This document shows positions 17,486 to 26,183 of a stretch of 64,000 bases of DNA, in pieces. This DNA comes from Pseudomonas paraversuta (GTDB taxonomy: Bacteria; Pseudomonadota; Gammaproteobacteria; Pseudomonadales; Pseudomonadaceae): contig NZ_CAJFCL010000014.1 in assembly GCF_904063065.1 (NCBI RefSeq), forward strand, positions 1 through 64,000, given 5' to 3'. Made by a program: the position numbers and the translations under genes. Within the stretch, counting starts at the first letter, position 1. Every line of letters starts with the position of its first letter. The notes under the pieces are model-generated. The model saw only the letters and a list, made by a program, of their open reading frames with translations, was not told where the DNA came from and searched no databases.

Positions 17486-18049
17486 ATGTCTCAAGCGCTG
17501 CAAGTCGTCGTCGTTTCCGGGGGAGCATTCAGCCCTTCACGCACCCTGGTGCTGGCCGAGGCGATTCTCGACGAACTGAAAACCCGGCTTACCCTCGAAA
17601 GTCACTTGATTGAGCTGGGCGATATCGCCCGGCAATTGGGCGGCGCCCTGTCACGCCAGGAGCTTGGCCCCGAGGTCGAAGCACAGATCCGGGCCATCGA
17701 GAACGCCGACCTGCTGATTGTTGCGACACCGGTCTATCGCGGCTCCTACCCGGGGCTGCTCAAGCACCTGTTCGATCTGGTGGATATCAACGGCCTGATC
17801 GATACCCCGGTGTTGCTGGCCGCCACCGGCGGCAGTGAGCGCCATGCCCTGGTGCTCGAACACCAGCTGCGGCCGCTGTTCGGTTTCTTTCAGGCACTGA
17901 CCCTGCCGATCGGGGTGTATGCCGTCGAATCCGATTTTGCCAATTACCAGATAACCAGTGAGCCCTTGAAGACTCGCATCCGCCTTGCTGCAGAACGTGC
18001 CGCGCCGTTGTTCGGCGTGTCTGCCAGGAACCTGCTGAAAATCGCTTAA
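17486..18049 (+). CDS. msuE: NADPH-dependent FMN reductase MsuE
   Basis: A 187-residue flavodoxin-like reductase with the FMN-binding start VVVVSGGAFSPSRT and the segment ATPVYRGSYPGLLKHLFDLVD typical of SsuE/MsuE. It supplies reduced FMN to the monooxygenases MsuD and MsuC. I chose the ATG at 17486 because AAGGA precedes it and the sigma-54 promoter at 17420-17435 lies within the longer reading from 17258. First gene of msuEDC. Confidence 0.9.
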   Translation: MSQALQVVVVSGGAFSPSRTLVLAEAILDELKTRLTLESHLIELGDIARQLGGALSRQELGPEVEAQIRAIENADLLIVATPVYRGSYPGLLKHLFDLVDINGLIDTPVLLAATGGSERHALVLEHQLRPLFGFFQALTLPIGVYAVESDFANYQITSEPLKTRIRLAAERAAPLFGVSARNLLKIA

Positions 18050-18059
18050 GGACTCTGTC

Positions 18060-19199
18060 ATGGATGTGTTCTGGTTTCTTCCCACCCACGGCGACGGCCA
18101 TTACCTGGGTACCACCCAGGGCGCCCGCCCGGTCACCCTCAACTACCTGAAACAGGTGGCCCAGGCGGCCGACGATCTGGGCTACCACGGGGTGCTGATC
18201 CCCACCGGCCGCTCGTGCGAAGACTCGTGGGTGATCGCCTCGGCACTGGTGCCGCTGACCGAGCGTTTACGTTATCTGGTGGCCATCCGCCCGGGAATTA
18301 TTTCGCCGACGGTCTCGGCACGCATGGCCGCAACCCTGGACCGACTGTCCGGCGGGCGTCTGCTGATCAATGTGGTGACTGGCGGCGACCCGGATGAAAA
18401 CCGTGGCGACGGCAGCTTCCTCGATCACAGCGAGCGCTATGAAGTCACCGACGAATTCCTGAAAATCTGGCGCAGGGTCCTGCAAGGCGAAGCTGTGGAT
18501 TTCGAAGGCAAGCACCTGCGCGTACAGAACGCCAAGGCGCTCTACCCGCCCGTACAGAAACCCTATCCGCCGCTGTATTTCGGCGGCTCTTCCGAAGTCG
18601 CCCACGAACTGGCTGCCGAACAGGTCGACGTGTACCTGACCTGGGGCGAACCACCGGCGGCCGTGGCCGAAAAACTGGCCGATGTACGCCAGCGTGCTGC
18701 CCGCCAGGGCCGTACCCTGCGCTTCGGTATCCGCCTGCATGTCATCGTGCGCGAGACCGAACAGCAAGCCTGGGCAGCGGCTGACAAACTGATCGAACAC
18801 ATCAGCGACGAGACCATTGCCGCCGCCCAGAAGTCCTTCTCGCGCTTTGATTCTGAAGGCCAGCGGCGTATGGCCGCGCTGCATGACGGCCGTCGCGACA
18901 ACCTGCAAATCGCCCCCAACCTGTGGGCCGGTGTCGGCCTGGTGCGCGGTGGCGCCGGTACTGCACTGGTGGGCAACCCGCAACAGGTGGCAGCGCGGAT
19001 CAAGGAGTACGCCGACCTTGGGATCGAGAGCTTCATCTTCTCCGGCTATCCGCATCTGGAAGAGGCCTACCGCTTTGCCGAGCTGGTATTCCCCTTGTTG
19101 CCCGAGCCGTATGCCAGCCTGGCTGGACGCGGCATCACCAACCTGACCGGCCCCTTTGGCGAAATGATCGCCAACGACGTCCTGCCGGCCAAAGCCTGA
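18060..19199 (+). CDS. msuD: FMNH2-dependent alkanesulfonate monooxygenase MsuD
   Basis: A 379-residue LLM-class flavin monooxygenase close to SsuD. Landmarks are MDVFWFLPTHGDGHYLG, PTGRSCEDSWV, LLINVVTGGDPDENRGDG and YPPLYFGGSSE. With FMNH2 from MsuE it cleaves the C-S bond of short alkanesulfonates such as methanesulfonate, releasing sulfite. Placed 10 bp after msuE; a REPIN separates it from msuC. Confidence 0.92.
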   Translation: MDVFWFLPTHGDGHYLGTTQGARPVTLNYLKQVAQAADDLGYHGVLIPTGRSCEDSWVIASALVPLTERLRYLVAIRPGIISPTVSARMAATLDRLSGGRLLINVVTGGDPDENRGDGSFLDHSERYEVTDEFLKIWRRVLQGEAVDFEGKHLRVQNAKALYPPVQKPYPPLYFGGSSEVAHELAAEQVDVYLTWGEPPAAVAEKLADVRQRAARQGRTLRFGIRLHVIVRETEQQAWAAADKLIEHISDETIAAAQKSFSRFDSEGQRRMAALHDGRRDNLQIAPNLWAGVGLVRGGAGTALVGNPQQVAARIKEYADLGIESFIFSGYPHLEEAYRFAELVFPLLPEPYASLAGRGITNLTGPFGEMIANDVLPAKA

Positions 19200-19221
19200 G
19201 GCCTGCCCTGTATCGAACCAA

Positions 19222-19333
19222 CTGTAGGAGCGAGCTTGCTGTGTAGGAGCGAGCTTGCCTCGCGAGCTCTTCACAACAGCGCCGCAGATATAAAACCGCC
19301 CCAAACGGCTCGCGAGCAAGCTCGCTCCTACAG
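19222..19333. repeat. REPIN inside the msu operon
   Basis: CTGTAGGAGCGAGCTTGC at the left pairs with GCAAGCTCGCTCCTACAG at the right across about 70 bp. The left arm begins with a second, partial copy (TGTAGGAGCGAGCTTGC repeated at 16-bp distance). It sits between msuD and msuC. Confidence 0.88.
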
Positions 19334-19389
19334 AAACACAGGGGCACAGCGGCACAGCGGCAGGATTTTTTGAATGGAGGCCATAACCC

Positions 19390-20577
19390 GTGACAGCCCA
19401 TCTACAAGACGCAGCACTTACCCCGCTGCACACCGCCCGGGCGCTGGCCAGCGAGTTCGCCCACAGCGCGGTCGAACGCGACGAGCGTGGCGGTACGCCC
19501 ATTGCGCAACGGGATGCCCTGCGCGCCAGCGGCCTGCTGGCCATGAGTATTCCCCGCCAGTTCGGCGGCCTCGGCGCCAGCTGGAGCGATACCTTTGAGG
19601 TGGTGCGCGAGTTCGCCCGGGTCGACAGTTCCATTGCCCACGTATTGGGCTTTCATCACTTGATGTTGGCCACTGTCCGGCTGTTCGCACGCCCCGAGCA
19701 ATGGCAGCCCTGGTTCGAACTGACCGCCCGCCAGAACTGGTTTTGGGGCAACGCCCTCAACCCGCTGGACACCCGCACCACCGTGCGCAATTTCGGCAGC
19801 TGGCGCGAATTCTCCGGTAAAAAAAGTTTCTGCTCCGGCGCCAGCGACTCGCAGATGCTGATCGCCTCGGCGGTGGATGAGGCCGCCGGTGGCAAGCTGT
19901 TGATCGCCGCCATTCCCAGCGCACGTACCGGCATTACCTTGCATGGCGACTGGGACAACATGGGCCAGCGCCAGACCGACAGTGGCAGTGCCACCTTCGA
20001 GCGGGTACGGGTCGAAGAGTCGGACTTGCTGCTCGATCCGGGACCTTTGAGCACCCCGTTCGCCTGCCTGCGGCCTCTGATTGCACAGCTGCATTTCGCC
20101 AACATTTTTCTCGGCATCGCTCAGGGCGCGTTCGAAGAGGCACGCCAGTACACCCTCGGTGAAACCCGCCCCTGGTTTAAATCCGGCGCCGCGCAAAACC
20201 ATCAGGACCCCTATGTACTGGGGCACTACGGCGATTTCTGGGTGGGCCTGGAAAGTGCCCGGCTGCTGGTCGAGCACGCCGCCGCGCAACTGGACAAGGC
20301 CTGGGCCAAGGGTCCCAGGCTCAGCGAACAGGAGCGAGGACAGGTGGCCGTGGCCATCGCCACCGCCAAAGTCGCCGCCCACCGCCACGGGCTGGAGCTG
20401 TGCAGCAAGGTTTTTGAAGTCACCGGCGCCCGCGCCACCCACGCCGCTGTAGGTCTGGACCGGCACTGGCGCAACCTGCGTACCCAAAGCCTGCACGATC
20501 CGCTGGATTACAAGCTTCAAGAATTGGGCGACTGGGCACTGAACCAGAACCTGCCTACTCCCACTTTCTATTCCTAG
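19390..20577 (+). CDS. msuC: FMNH2-dependent methanesulfinate monooxygenase-type protein MsuC (acyl-CoA dehydrogenase fold)
   Basis: A 395-residue acyl-CoA dehydrogenase-fold flavoprotein of the SfnB/DszC/MsuC kind. Its helical N-terminus is PIAQRDALRASGLLAMSIPRQFGGLGA, the middle domain carries GNALNPLD and DWDNMGQRQTDSG, and the C-terminus has VGLDRHWRNLRTQSLHDP. MsuC turns methanesulfinate into methanesulfonate for MsuD. The start is GTG with GGAGG 9 bp upstream. It lies 8 bp before sfnR. Confidence 0.82.
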   Translation: MTAHLQDAALTPLHTARALASEFAHSAVERDERGGTPIAQRDALRASGLLAMSIPRQFGGLGASWSDTFEVVREFARVDSSIAHVLGFHHLMLATVRLFARPEQWQPWFELTARQNWFWGNALNPLDTRTTVRNFGSWREFSGKKSFCSGASDSQMLIASAVDEAAGGKLLIAAIPSARTGITLHGDWDNMGQRQTDSGSATFERVRVEESDLLLDPGPLSTPFACLRPLIAQLHFANIFLGIAQGAFEEARQYTLGETRPWFKSGAAQNHQDPYVLGHYGDFWVGLESARLLVEHAAAQLDKAWAKGPRLSEQERGQVAVAIATAKVAAHRHGLELCSKVFEVTGARATHAAVGLDRHWRNLRTQSLHDPLDYKLQELGDWALNQNLPTPTFYS

Positions 20578-20585
20578 AGAAGCCT

Positions 20586-21686
20586 ATGCAGCTTTTGACG
20601 CTACCGCCCTCACCCGCCCTGGCAACGTCGATCCGCGCCACCGCGCAAGTATTCGAAGACCCGAAATCCAGAGCGTTGCTGGCCCATTTGCAGCAGGTCG
20701 CCCCCAGCGAAGCCAGCGTACTGATCATTGGTGAAACCGGAACCGGCAAAGAACTGGTCGCCCGCCATCTTCACAACCTGAGCGCTCGCCGTAACCGGCC
20801 GTTCATTGCGGTCAACTGCGGCGCGTTTTCGGAGTCACTGGTGGAAGCGGAGCTGTTTGGGCACGAGAAAGGCGCCTTCACCGGCGCGCTCAGTGCCAAG
20901 GCCGGCTGGTTCGAAGAAGCTGACGGCGGCACCCTGTTCCTCGATGAAATCGGTGATTTGCCGATGGCCATCCAGGTCAAGCTGCTGCGGGTGCTGCAGG
21001 AGCGCGAGGTGGTGCGCCTGGGGTCGCGTAAAAGCATACCCATCGACGTGCGGGTGCTGGCTGCCACCAACGTGCAGCTGGAAAAGGCGATTAATGCCGG
21101 GCATTTTCGTGAGGACCTGTTTTATCGCCTGGACGTGGTAAGCCTTGAGCTGAGCCCGTTGCGCGAGCGGCCCGGCGACATCCTGCCGTTGATCCGGCAC
21201 TTTATCGAGGCCTACAGCAAACGCCTGGGCTACGGCGAGGTACGGCTAAGTCCTGCAGCGCAAAGCAAGCTGCAGGGCTATGGCTGGCCGGGCAACATCC
21301 GCGAGCTGGAAAACGTGATCCATCACACGCTGTTGATCTGCCGCGATGGCCTGATCCAGAGTGGCGATTTGCGCCTGTCCAATATGCGCATCGAACGCCA
21401 GGAGGAGCCCGCCGGCACCGACAAATCTGCCGAAGCCCTGCTGGAGCGGGCCTTTCAGCAACTCTTTGAAGAACACCCCGCAGCCCTGCACCAGAAAGTC
21501 GAGGAGGTTCTGTTCCGCGCCGCCTACCGCTTCTGTCACTACAATCAGGTCCACACCGCCAACCTGCTGGGCCTGAGCCGCAACATCACCCGCTCCCGAC
21601 TGATCAACATCGGCGAACTGGCGGTCAACAAACGCCGGCCCAATGACACACCGCAAAGCGAAAGAATGCTAAACCTGTGCATCTGA
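20586..21686 (+). CDS. sfnR: Sigma-54-dependent activator SfnR
   Basis: A 366-residue enhancer-binding protein that begins almost directly with the AAA+ domain, so it has no N-terminal sensor domain. Visible are Walker A GETGTGKE, the sigma-54 contact loop ELFGHEKGAFTGAL, Walker B GTLFLDEIGDLP, GWPGNIRELENVI and a C-terminal Fis-type HTH (TANLLGLSRNITRSRLI). This matches SfnR, the activator of dimethylsulfone and alkanesulfonate genes under sulfate limitation. Lacking a sensor, it is presumably controlled by its own expression. It is the last of a probable msuEDC-sfnR operon, and three nearby -24/-12 promoters are likely targets. Confidence 0.9.
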   Translation: MQLLTLPPSPALATSIRATAQVFEDPKSRALLAHLQQVAPSEASVLIIGETGTGKELVARHLHNLSARRNRPFIAVNCGAFSESLVEAELFGHEKGAFTGALSAKAGWFEEADGGTLFLDEIGDLPMAIQVKLLRVLQEREVVRLGSRKSIPIDVRVLAATNVQLEKAINAGHFREDLFYRLDVVSLELSPLRERPGDILPLIRHFIEAYSKRLGYGEVRLSPAAQSKLQGYGWPGNIRELENVIHHTLLICRDGLIQSGDLRLSNMRIERQEEPAGTDKSAEALLERAFQQLFEEHPAALHQKVEEVLFRAAYRFCHYNQVHTANLLGLSRNITRSRLINIGELAVNKRRPNDTPQSERMLNLCI

Positions 21687-21717
21687 ACTGTCCAAACACC
21701 TGCCCCATGAGGATTCG

Positions 21718-22755
21718 ATGACTTATATCGCTGCCGAAAACCGCTATCAATCCATCCCTTATCGCCGTACCGGTCGCAGCGGGCTGCTGCTGCCAGCACT
21801 GTCTTTGGGCCTGTGGCACAACTTTGGCGACAGCACGCCGATCGACACCCAGCGCGCGCTGTTGCGTACTGCCTTCGACCTGGGCATCAACCACTTTGAC
21901 CTGGCCAACAACTACGGCCCGCCCTACGGCAGTGCCGAGATCAACTTTGGCCGTTTATTGCGCGAAGACTTCAAGCACTACCGTGACGAGCTGATTATCT
22001 CCAGTAAAGCCGGCTGGGACATGTGGCCCGGCCCGTACGGCCAGGGCGGCGGTTCGCGCAAGTACGTACTGGCCAGCCTGGATCAGAGCCTGCAGCGCCT
22101 GGGGCTGGACTATGTCGACATCTTCTACTCGCACCGCTTCGATCCCGACACGCCACTGGAAGAAACCGCCAGCGCCCTGGCCACCGCAGTGCAACAGGGC
22201 AAGGCGCTGTACATCGGGATCTCCTCGTATTCCGGGGTAAAAACCCGCGAAATGGCGGCCTTGCTCAAAGAGTGGAAAGTGCCGTTGCTGATCCACCAGC
22301 CGGCGTACAACCTGCTTAATCGCTGGGTTGAAAAGGACCTGCTGGACACCACCGAGGAGCTGGGCACCGGCGTGATTGCCTTTACTCCGCTGGCTCAGGG
22401 GCTGCTGACCGACAAGTACCTCAACGGGGTTCCGGCCGATGCACGGGTCAATCGTCCGGGGGGTGGCTCGCTGCAAGCCTCGCATCTGTCCGACGCCAAT
22501 ATCGCCCATGTGCGTGCACTGAACGAGATCGCCAAACGCCGCGGCCAAAGCCTGGCCCAGATGGCGCTGGCCTGGACATTGCGCGATCCGCGGGTGACCT
22601 CGGCGCTGATAGGTGCCAGCCGGCCGGAGCAAATCATCGAGAACGTCGCGGCGTTGCAGAACCTGAGCTTCAGCGAGCTGGAACTGGCCGAGATCGACCG
22701 CTTCGCCCAGGAAGGCGGGATCAACCTCTGGCAGAAGCCCTCGCTGGCCGAATGA
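21718..22755 (+). CDS. Aldo/keto reductase (YghZ/MgrA-like)
   Basis: A 345-residue TIM-barrel reductase. The catalytic region is NHFDLANNYGPPYGSAE (Asp and Tyr), IISSKAGWD (Lys) and DIFYSHRFDPD (His), and the C-terminus has a NADPH-binding LIGASRPEQIIENV. It resembles the L-glyceraldehyde-3-phosphate reductase group, which also reduces other aldehydes. Thirty-one bp after sfnR, so probably co-transcribed; it may clear an aldehyde released by C-S cleavage of an alkanesulfonate. Confidence 0.85.
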   Translation: MTYIAAENRYQSIPYRRTGRSGLLLPALSLGLWHNFGDSTPIDTQRALLRTAFDLGINHFDLANNYGPPYGSAEINFGRLLREDFKHYRDELIISSKAGWDMWPGPYGQGGGSRKYVLASLDQSLQRLGLDYVDIFYSHRFDPDTPLEETASALATAVQQGKALYIGISSYSGVKTREMAALLKEWKVPLLIHQPAYNLLNRWVEKDLLDTTEELGTGVIAFTPLAQGLLTDKYLNGVPADARVNRPGGGSLQASHLSDANIAHVRALNEIAKRRGQSLAQMALAWTLRDPRVTSALIGASRPEQIIENVAALQNLSFSELELAEIDRFAQEGGINLWQKPSLAE

Positions 22756-22794
22756 CCAGGCGCCCACAGGTTCTGTAACCTTCAACATAAAACC

Positions 22795-22892
22795 CTGTAG
22801 GCGCTTGCTCGCGAGCTTTCTATCGAGCCTATATTGATGACCGCATGAACGCGGCCTTCTTGAGAAGCTCGCGAGCAAGCTCGCTCCTACAG
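22795..22892. repeat. REPIN overlapping the end of the FAD-dependent oxidoreductase gene
   Basis: The left arm CTGTAGGCGCTTGCTCGCGAGC pairs with GCTCGCGAGCAAGCTCGCTC plus CTACAG on the right, with about 55 bp between. The right arm contributes the TAG stop (22887-22889) of the minus-strand gene. Confidence 0.85.
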
Positions 22893-24323
22893 GCGAGCTT
22901 GCCTGGCCAACCGCTCTGCCAGAGCCTTGGCCTGCAAGGCAACGTCGGTCACCGCAGTGCTTTCCCACCACATTCCGCGCAATGGAGGGCCCATGGCAAA
23001 CAGCCGTGGCGCAGGCTGTGATGCCGCATCCAGCACGGCACCTGAAGCATCGGCAGCAATCCCCAACCCCAGATTTCCGGGCTGCACCAGCCCACGTCGC
23101 AACAGCTGTACCGGCAGCGGTTTATCCACCCGGCGCCAGTCGTACTCGATGCCGGTGGAGTTGATCAGCCCGTCACCTTCGACCCATACCGATTCGGTCT
23201 GCCCCCGGTAGCGCAGACGAATCCGTGGCCGACCGCCCACCGCCTCCACCCCTTGCAGGGAGGCTGCGGTAATCGTCAGGCGGCCTTCACTGAGCAGGCG
23301 TTGCAGTAACGCATTGCCCTGGGGTGGCGAACGGTGGTGATGACTTTCCCACCAGGGCCGCACATGGCGTACAAACTGACGCCGTTGCGCATCGCTGGCC
23401 TGGTTCCAGAGCCTGCCTATATGCACCCGTACCGTATCCAGCGGTGCTTGCCAGTCGATACCCCGGGCCTGTGCCAAACGACATTGGCGGCGCAGTTCAC
23501 GGAACAATTGCAGGGGGCTGCGCAGCTGTGGTGCCAGGGTCAGAAAGTCTTCCCAAACCGGCGGCTGGCGTCGAACCTGGGGCAATAGCCCGTGGCGCGA
23601 GTAGACCTGGATCGGACCGCGATGCCCGGCCTGATGCAAGGTCTCCAGGGCATCGACCATGGTCAGCCCGGAGCCGATGATCAGTACCCGCGCATCCACC
23701 GGCAAACCACGCAAGGCTGCAACATCCCAGGGGTCCAGGGCAGCGGCATTGAGCCCGCTGGACTGGCGCTGGGCGGTACGCGCGGCCGGGAACATGCCGG
23801 TGGCCAGCACAGCTGCAGCGGCTTGCCATTGGCCACCGTCGCCAAGGGTCACTGTGGCCCCCTGTTCATGGGTTTGCAGGTCCACCACGGCATCACGGAC
23901 GTGGATCAGGGTTGAACCTGCCGCGGCTCCGATTTGCTGTGCCTGCGCCAGTTTCTGCTGGGCATACAGCCCGAACAGCCCCCGTGGCGGGAACAGCTCG
24001 GCCACCGCTACATGCTGTTGATCGGACTCCGGCCAGCCACCAGCGGCGATGTGCGCTTCAAGCCAGCGGGTCAGGTCATCGGGATCGTCCGGCTCGACGC
24101 TCATGCGCGCCGCATTGCCGTTCAGGGTGTGCCCCGGTTGCGTTGCACTGTAGGCTTCGCCACGTCCCAGCTCGGGCCGGGGCTCCACCAGCACGATGCG
24201 CCGGGCACCTGGCAAGCGCAGCAGTTGCATGGCCAACAGGGTGCCGCTCAGGCCACCGCCAACAATCAAGACATCGGCCTCGCGGATGGCAGGGGTTGCC
24301 TGTCCGGCTTGTGGCTCGCTCAT
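22887..24323 (-). CDS. FAD/NAD(P)-binding oxidoreductase (YdhS-like)
   Basis: A 478-residue protein with an N-terminal FAD-binding motif VLIVGGGLSGTLLAMQL and a second dinucleotide site VLIIGSGLTMVDAL near residue 215; GINSTGIEY-type text (LINSTGIEYDW) closes the fold. This is the NAD_binding_9 family, with no defined substrate. I take the ATG at 24323; a GTG nine bases upstream is possible. It lies 78 bp after the LLM monooxygenase on the same strand, so it may supply reducing power or a linked step. Its last codons and stop lie in a REP sequence. Confidence 0.75.
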   Translation of the reverse strand: MSEPQAGQATPAIREADVLIVGGGLSGTLLAMQLLRLPGARRIVLVEPRPELGRGEAYSATQPGHTLNGNAARMSVEPDDPDDLTRWLEAHIAAGGWPESDQQHVAVAELFPPRGLFGLYAQQKLAQAQQIGAAAGSTLIHVRDAVVDLQTHEQGATVTLGDGGQWQAAAAVLATGMFPAARTAQRQSSGLNAAALDPWDVAALRGLPVDARVLIIGSGLTMVDALETLHQAGHRGPIQVYSRHGLLPQVRRQPPVWEDFLTLAPQLRSPLQLFRELRRQCRLAQARGIDWQAPLDTVRVHIGRLWNQASDAQRRQFVRHVRPWWESHHHRSPPQGNALLQRLLSEGRLTITAASLQGVEAVGGRPRIRLRYRGQTESVWVEGDGLINSTGIEYDWRRVDKPLPVQLLRRGLVQPGNLGLGIAADASGAVLDAASQPAPRLFAMGPPLRGMWWESTAVTDVALQAKALAERLARQARL

Positions 24324-24401
24324 GGTATTCACTCGCTTTGGGGGTTTTACAGTTCGACCGGCAGGATCTTCTGCAGATCCTGCGGTGTCCAGCGTTGCGA
24401 C

Positions 24402-25802
24402 TCAGGCGCGCTCTTTTTGTCGGCCGCGGTTCAATTCACCGAGGTTGCGCCAGGCCGCCCCCGGATGCCCGTCCGCCAGGCGCGGGCCTTCGCCGAACAG
24501 CTTCTCGCGCAAGGTGCCCTTGGTGTATTCCTTTTTGTAGACGCCACGTTTTTGCAACTCCGGAACCAGCAACTCCACGGCGTCAATAAAGGTCTCGTGG
24601 GTCACCGCATAGGCCAGATTGAAGCCGTCGACCCCGGTCTCTTCGACCCATTCTTCAAGCAGGTCGGCTACGGTTTCAGGGCCGCCGACGAACAGCGGGC
24701 CAAAGCCGCCGATACCCACCCAGTCGGCCAGTGCATTGGGGGTCCAGAGGGTATCTGGATCAGCGCTGGAGAAGGTTTCCACCGCCGATTTGATCGCATT
24801 GGTGGGCACGTTTTCAAGCGCCTGATCGGGCTTGAACTGGCTGAAGTCGATACCGGTCCAGCCCGAGATCAAGGCCATCGCGCCTTCGTAGCTGACATAG
24901 CTTTTGTATTCTTCAAACTTGGCTTTGGCCAGGGCATTGGTTTCGCCGAGGATCACCGTTTGCAAGTTGAAGATCAGGATTTTTGCCGGATCCCGGCCCG
25001 CCTCGGCAGCACGCCTACGGATATCGCTGACAGTTTTTTTCAGCAAGATCTTGGACGGCGCGGCGACAAACACGCATTCGGCCTGCTCGGCAGCAAACTG
25101 GCGGCCACGACTGGAAGCGCCGGCCTGATACAGCAGAGGCGTGCGCTGGGGCGAGGGTTCGCACAGGTGAATACCCGGCACCTGGAAGTGTTTGCCGACA
25201 TGGCGGATCTCATGAATCTTGCTCGGGTCGCTGAATACCCGCCGCTCGCGATCGCGCAAGATTGCCCCCTCCTCCCAGCTGCCTTCCCACAGCTTGTAGC
25301 AAACTTGCAGGTACTCCTCGGCATAGTCGTAGCGCGCATCGTGCTCGGTCAGTGCTTGCTGGCCGATGTTCCTGGCGCCGCTTTCCAGATAGGAGGTGAC
25401 TATGTTCCAGCCGGCACGGCCCTTGGTCAGGTGGTCGAGGGTCGACAGGCGGCGGGCGAAGGGATACGGGTGCTCGAATGACAGCGAAGCGGTAAGGCCG
25501 AACCCCAGGTGCTCGGTCACCAGCGCCATCGGTGGAATCAGCTGCAACGGATCATTGACCGGCACCTGGGCGCCCTGGCGGATGGCAGCATCACCGTTGC
25601 CGCGGTAGACGTCATAGATACCCAGCACATCGGCGATAAACAGCCCGTCGAACTTGCCTCGCTCGAGGATTTTCGCCAGATCGGTCCAGTATTCGAGGTC
25701 CTTGTACTGCCATGAACGGTCACGGGGATGCGCCCACAGGCCGGGGGACTGGTGGCCGACACAGTTCATGTCAAAAGCGTTGAGACGGATTTCGCGGGAC
25801 AT
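24402..25802 (-). CDS. FMNH2-dependent LLM-class monooxygenase (NtaA/SnaA/DszA family)
   Basis: A 466-residue two-component flavin monooxygenase. Family landmarks are SPGLWAHPRDRSWQYKDLEYW, GKFDGLFIADVLG, TSYLESGARNIG and YQAGASSRGRQFAAEQAECVF. The family includes the sulfone monooxygenase DszA, nitrilotriacetate monooxygenase and SnaA, so C-S or C-N cleavage is expected. It is about 100 residues longer than SfnG, and thus not the known dimethylsulfone enzyme. The ATG at 25802 has AGGAG 7 bp upstream. A minus-strand sigma-54 promoter at 25868-25884 lies 65 bp upstream. Confidence 0.85.
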   Translation of the reverse strand: MSREIRLNAFDMNCVGHQSPGLWAHPRDRSWQYKDLEYWTDLAKILERGKFDGLFIADVLGIYDVYRGNGDAAIRQGAQVPVNDPLQLIPPMALVTEHLGFGLTASLSFEHPYPFARRLSTLDHLTKGRAGWNIVTSYLESGARNIGQQALTEHDARYDYAEEYLQVCYKLWEGSWEEGAILRDRERRVFSDPSKIHEIRHVGKHFQVPGIHLCEPSPQRTPLLYQAGASSRGRQFAAEQAECVFVAAPSKILLKKTVSDIRRRAAEAGRDPAKILIFNLQTVILGETNALAKAKFEEYKSYVSYEGAMALISGWTGIDFSQFKPDQALENVPTNAIKSAVETFSSADPDTLWTPNALADWVGIGGFGPLFVGGPETVADLLEEWVEETGVDGFNLAYAVTHETFIDAVELLVPELQKRGVYKKEYTKGTLREKLFGEGPRLADGHPGAAWRNLGELNRGRQKERA

Positions 25803-25867
25803 CGAATTACTCCTGAAACTGCGGCGCTGCAACGCCGTTGCGACAATGGAAATCATTGCAGTCGCTA

Positions 25868-25884
25868 TTGCACAGGGCGTGCCG
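25868..25884 (-). promoter_or_regulatory. Sigma-54 promoter for the LLM monooxygenase gene
   Basis: On the minus strand CGGCAC-N5-GTGCAA has GG and GC exactly 10 bp apart and matches TGGCAC-N5-TTGCA closely. It points at the LLM gene, whose start is about 65 bp downstream. Confidence 0.7.
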
Positions 25885-26078
25885 TCAACACCTGTCTTGC
25901 AGTCGCTGATGAGGCACATGGCGGCGCAGCAGTCGCAAAACCTGGGCACTCAATAGAGCTGATAAACCTGGGGCCAGGATCAACGACAGCTTCGCTGCCG
26001 ATCGCAGCCTCGTGACTCGTCAGCAACTACGGGTTGCGGCTGTGCGATTTGGGTACAGGTTGTGGCAGCGCTGTTGGC

Positions 26079-26094
26079 TGGCAGGCAGTTCGCT
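26079..26094 (+). promoter_or_regulatory. Sigma-54 promoter candidate for the SfnB/DszC-like gene
   Basis: TGGCAG-N5-TCGCT has GG (26080-26081) and GC (26092-26093) 10 bp apart, about 90 bp before the start codon. A palindrome GCAAC-N5-GTTGC at 26023-26037 lies just upstream. The 380-bp gap holds no gene. Confidence 0.6.
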
Positions 26095-26183
26095 GTGCAC
26101 ATGGGACGTTTTTAAAGGCCCGGGCAAACGGCACAGACTATGCAATCCCCCAGGCAGGAATCTTTTTCTTCAGGAGTACTGCC

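Noticed and set aside
17286..17579. An ORF beginning ATG GCC AAT with AAGGGGA upstream, ahead of msuE
   Set aside because: It contains the sigma-54 promoter and runs into msuE in another frame; the protein is low in recognisable character and rich in Pro, Gln and Ser.
18267..19634. Minus-strand ORF of 455 residues opposite msuD
   Set aside because: It mirrors msuD and the REPIN and has no ribosome-binding site or family features.
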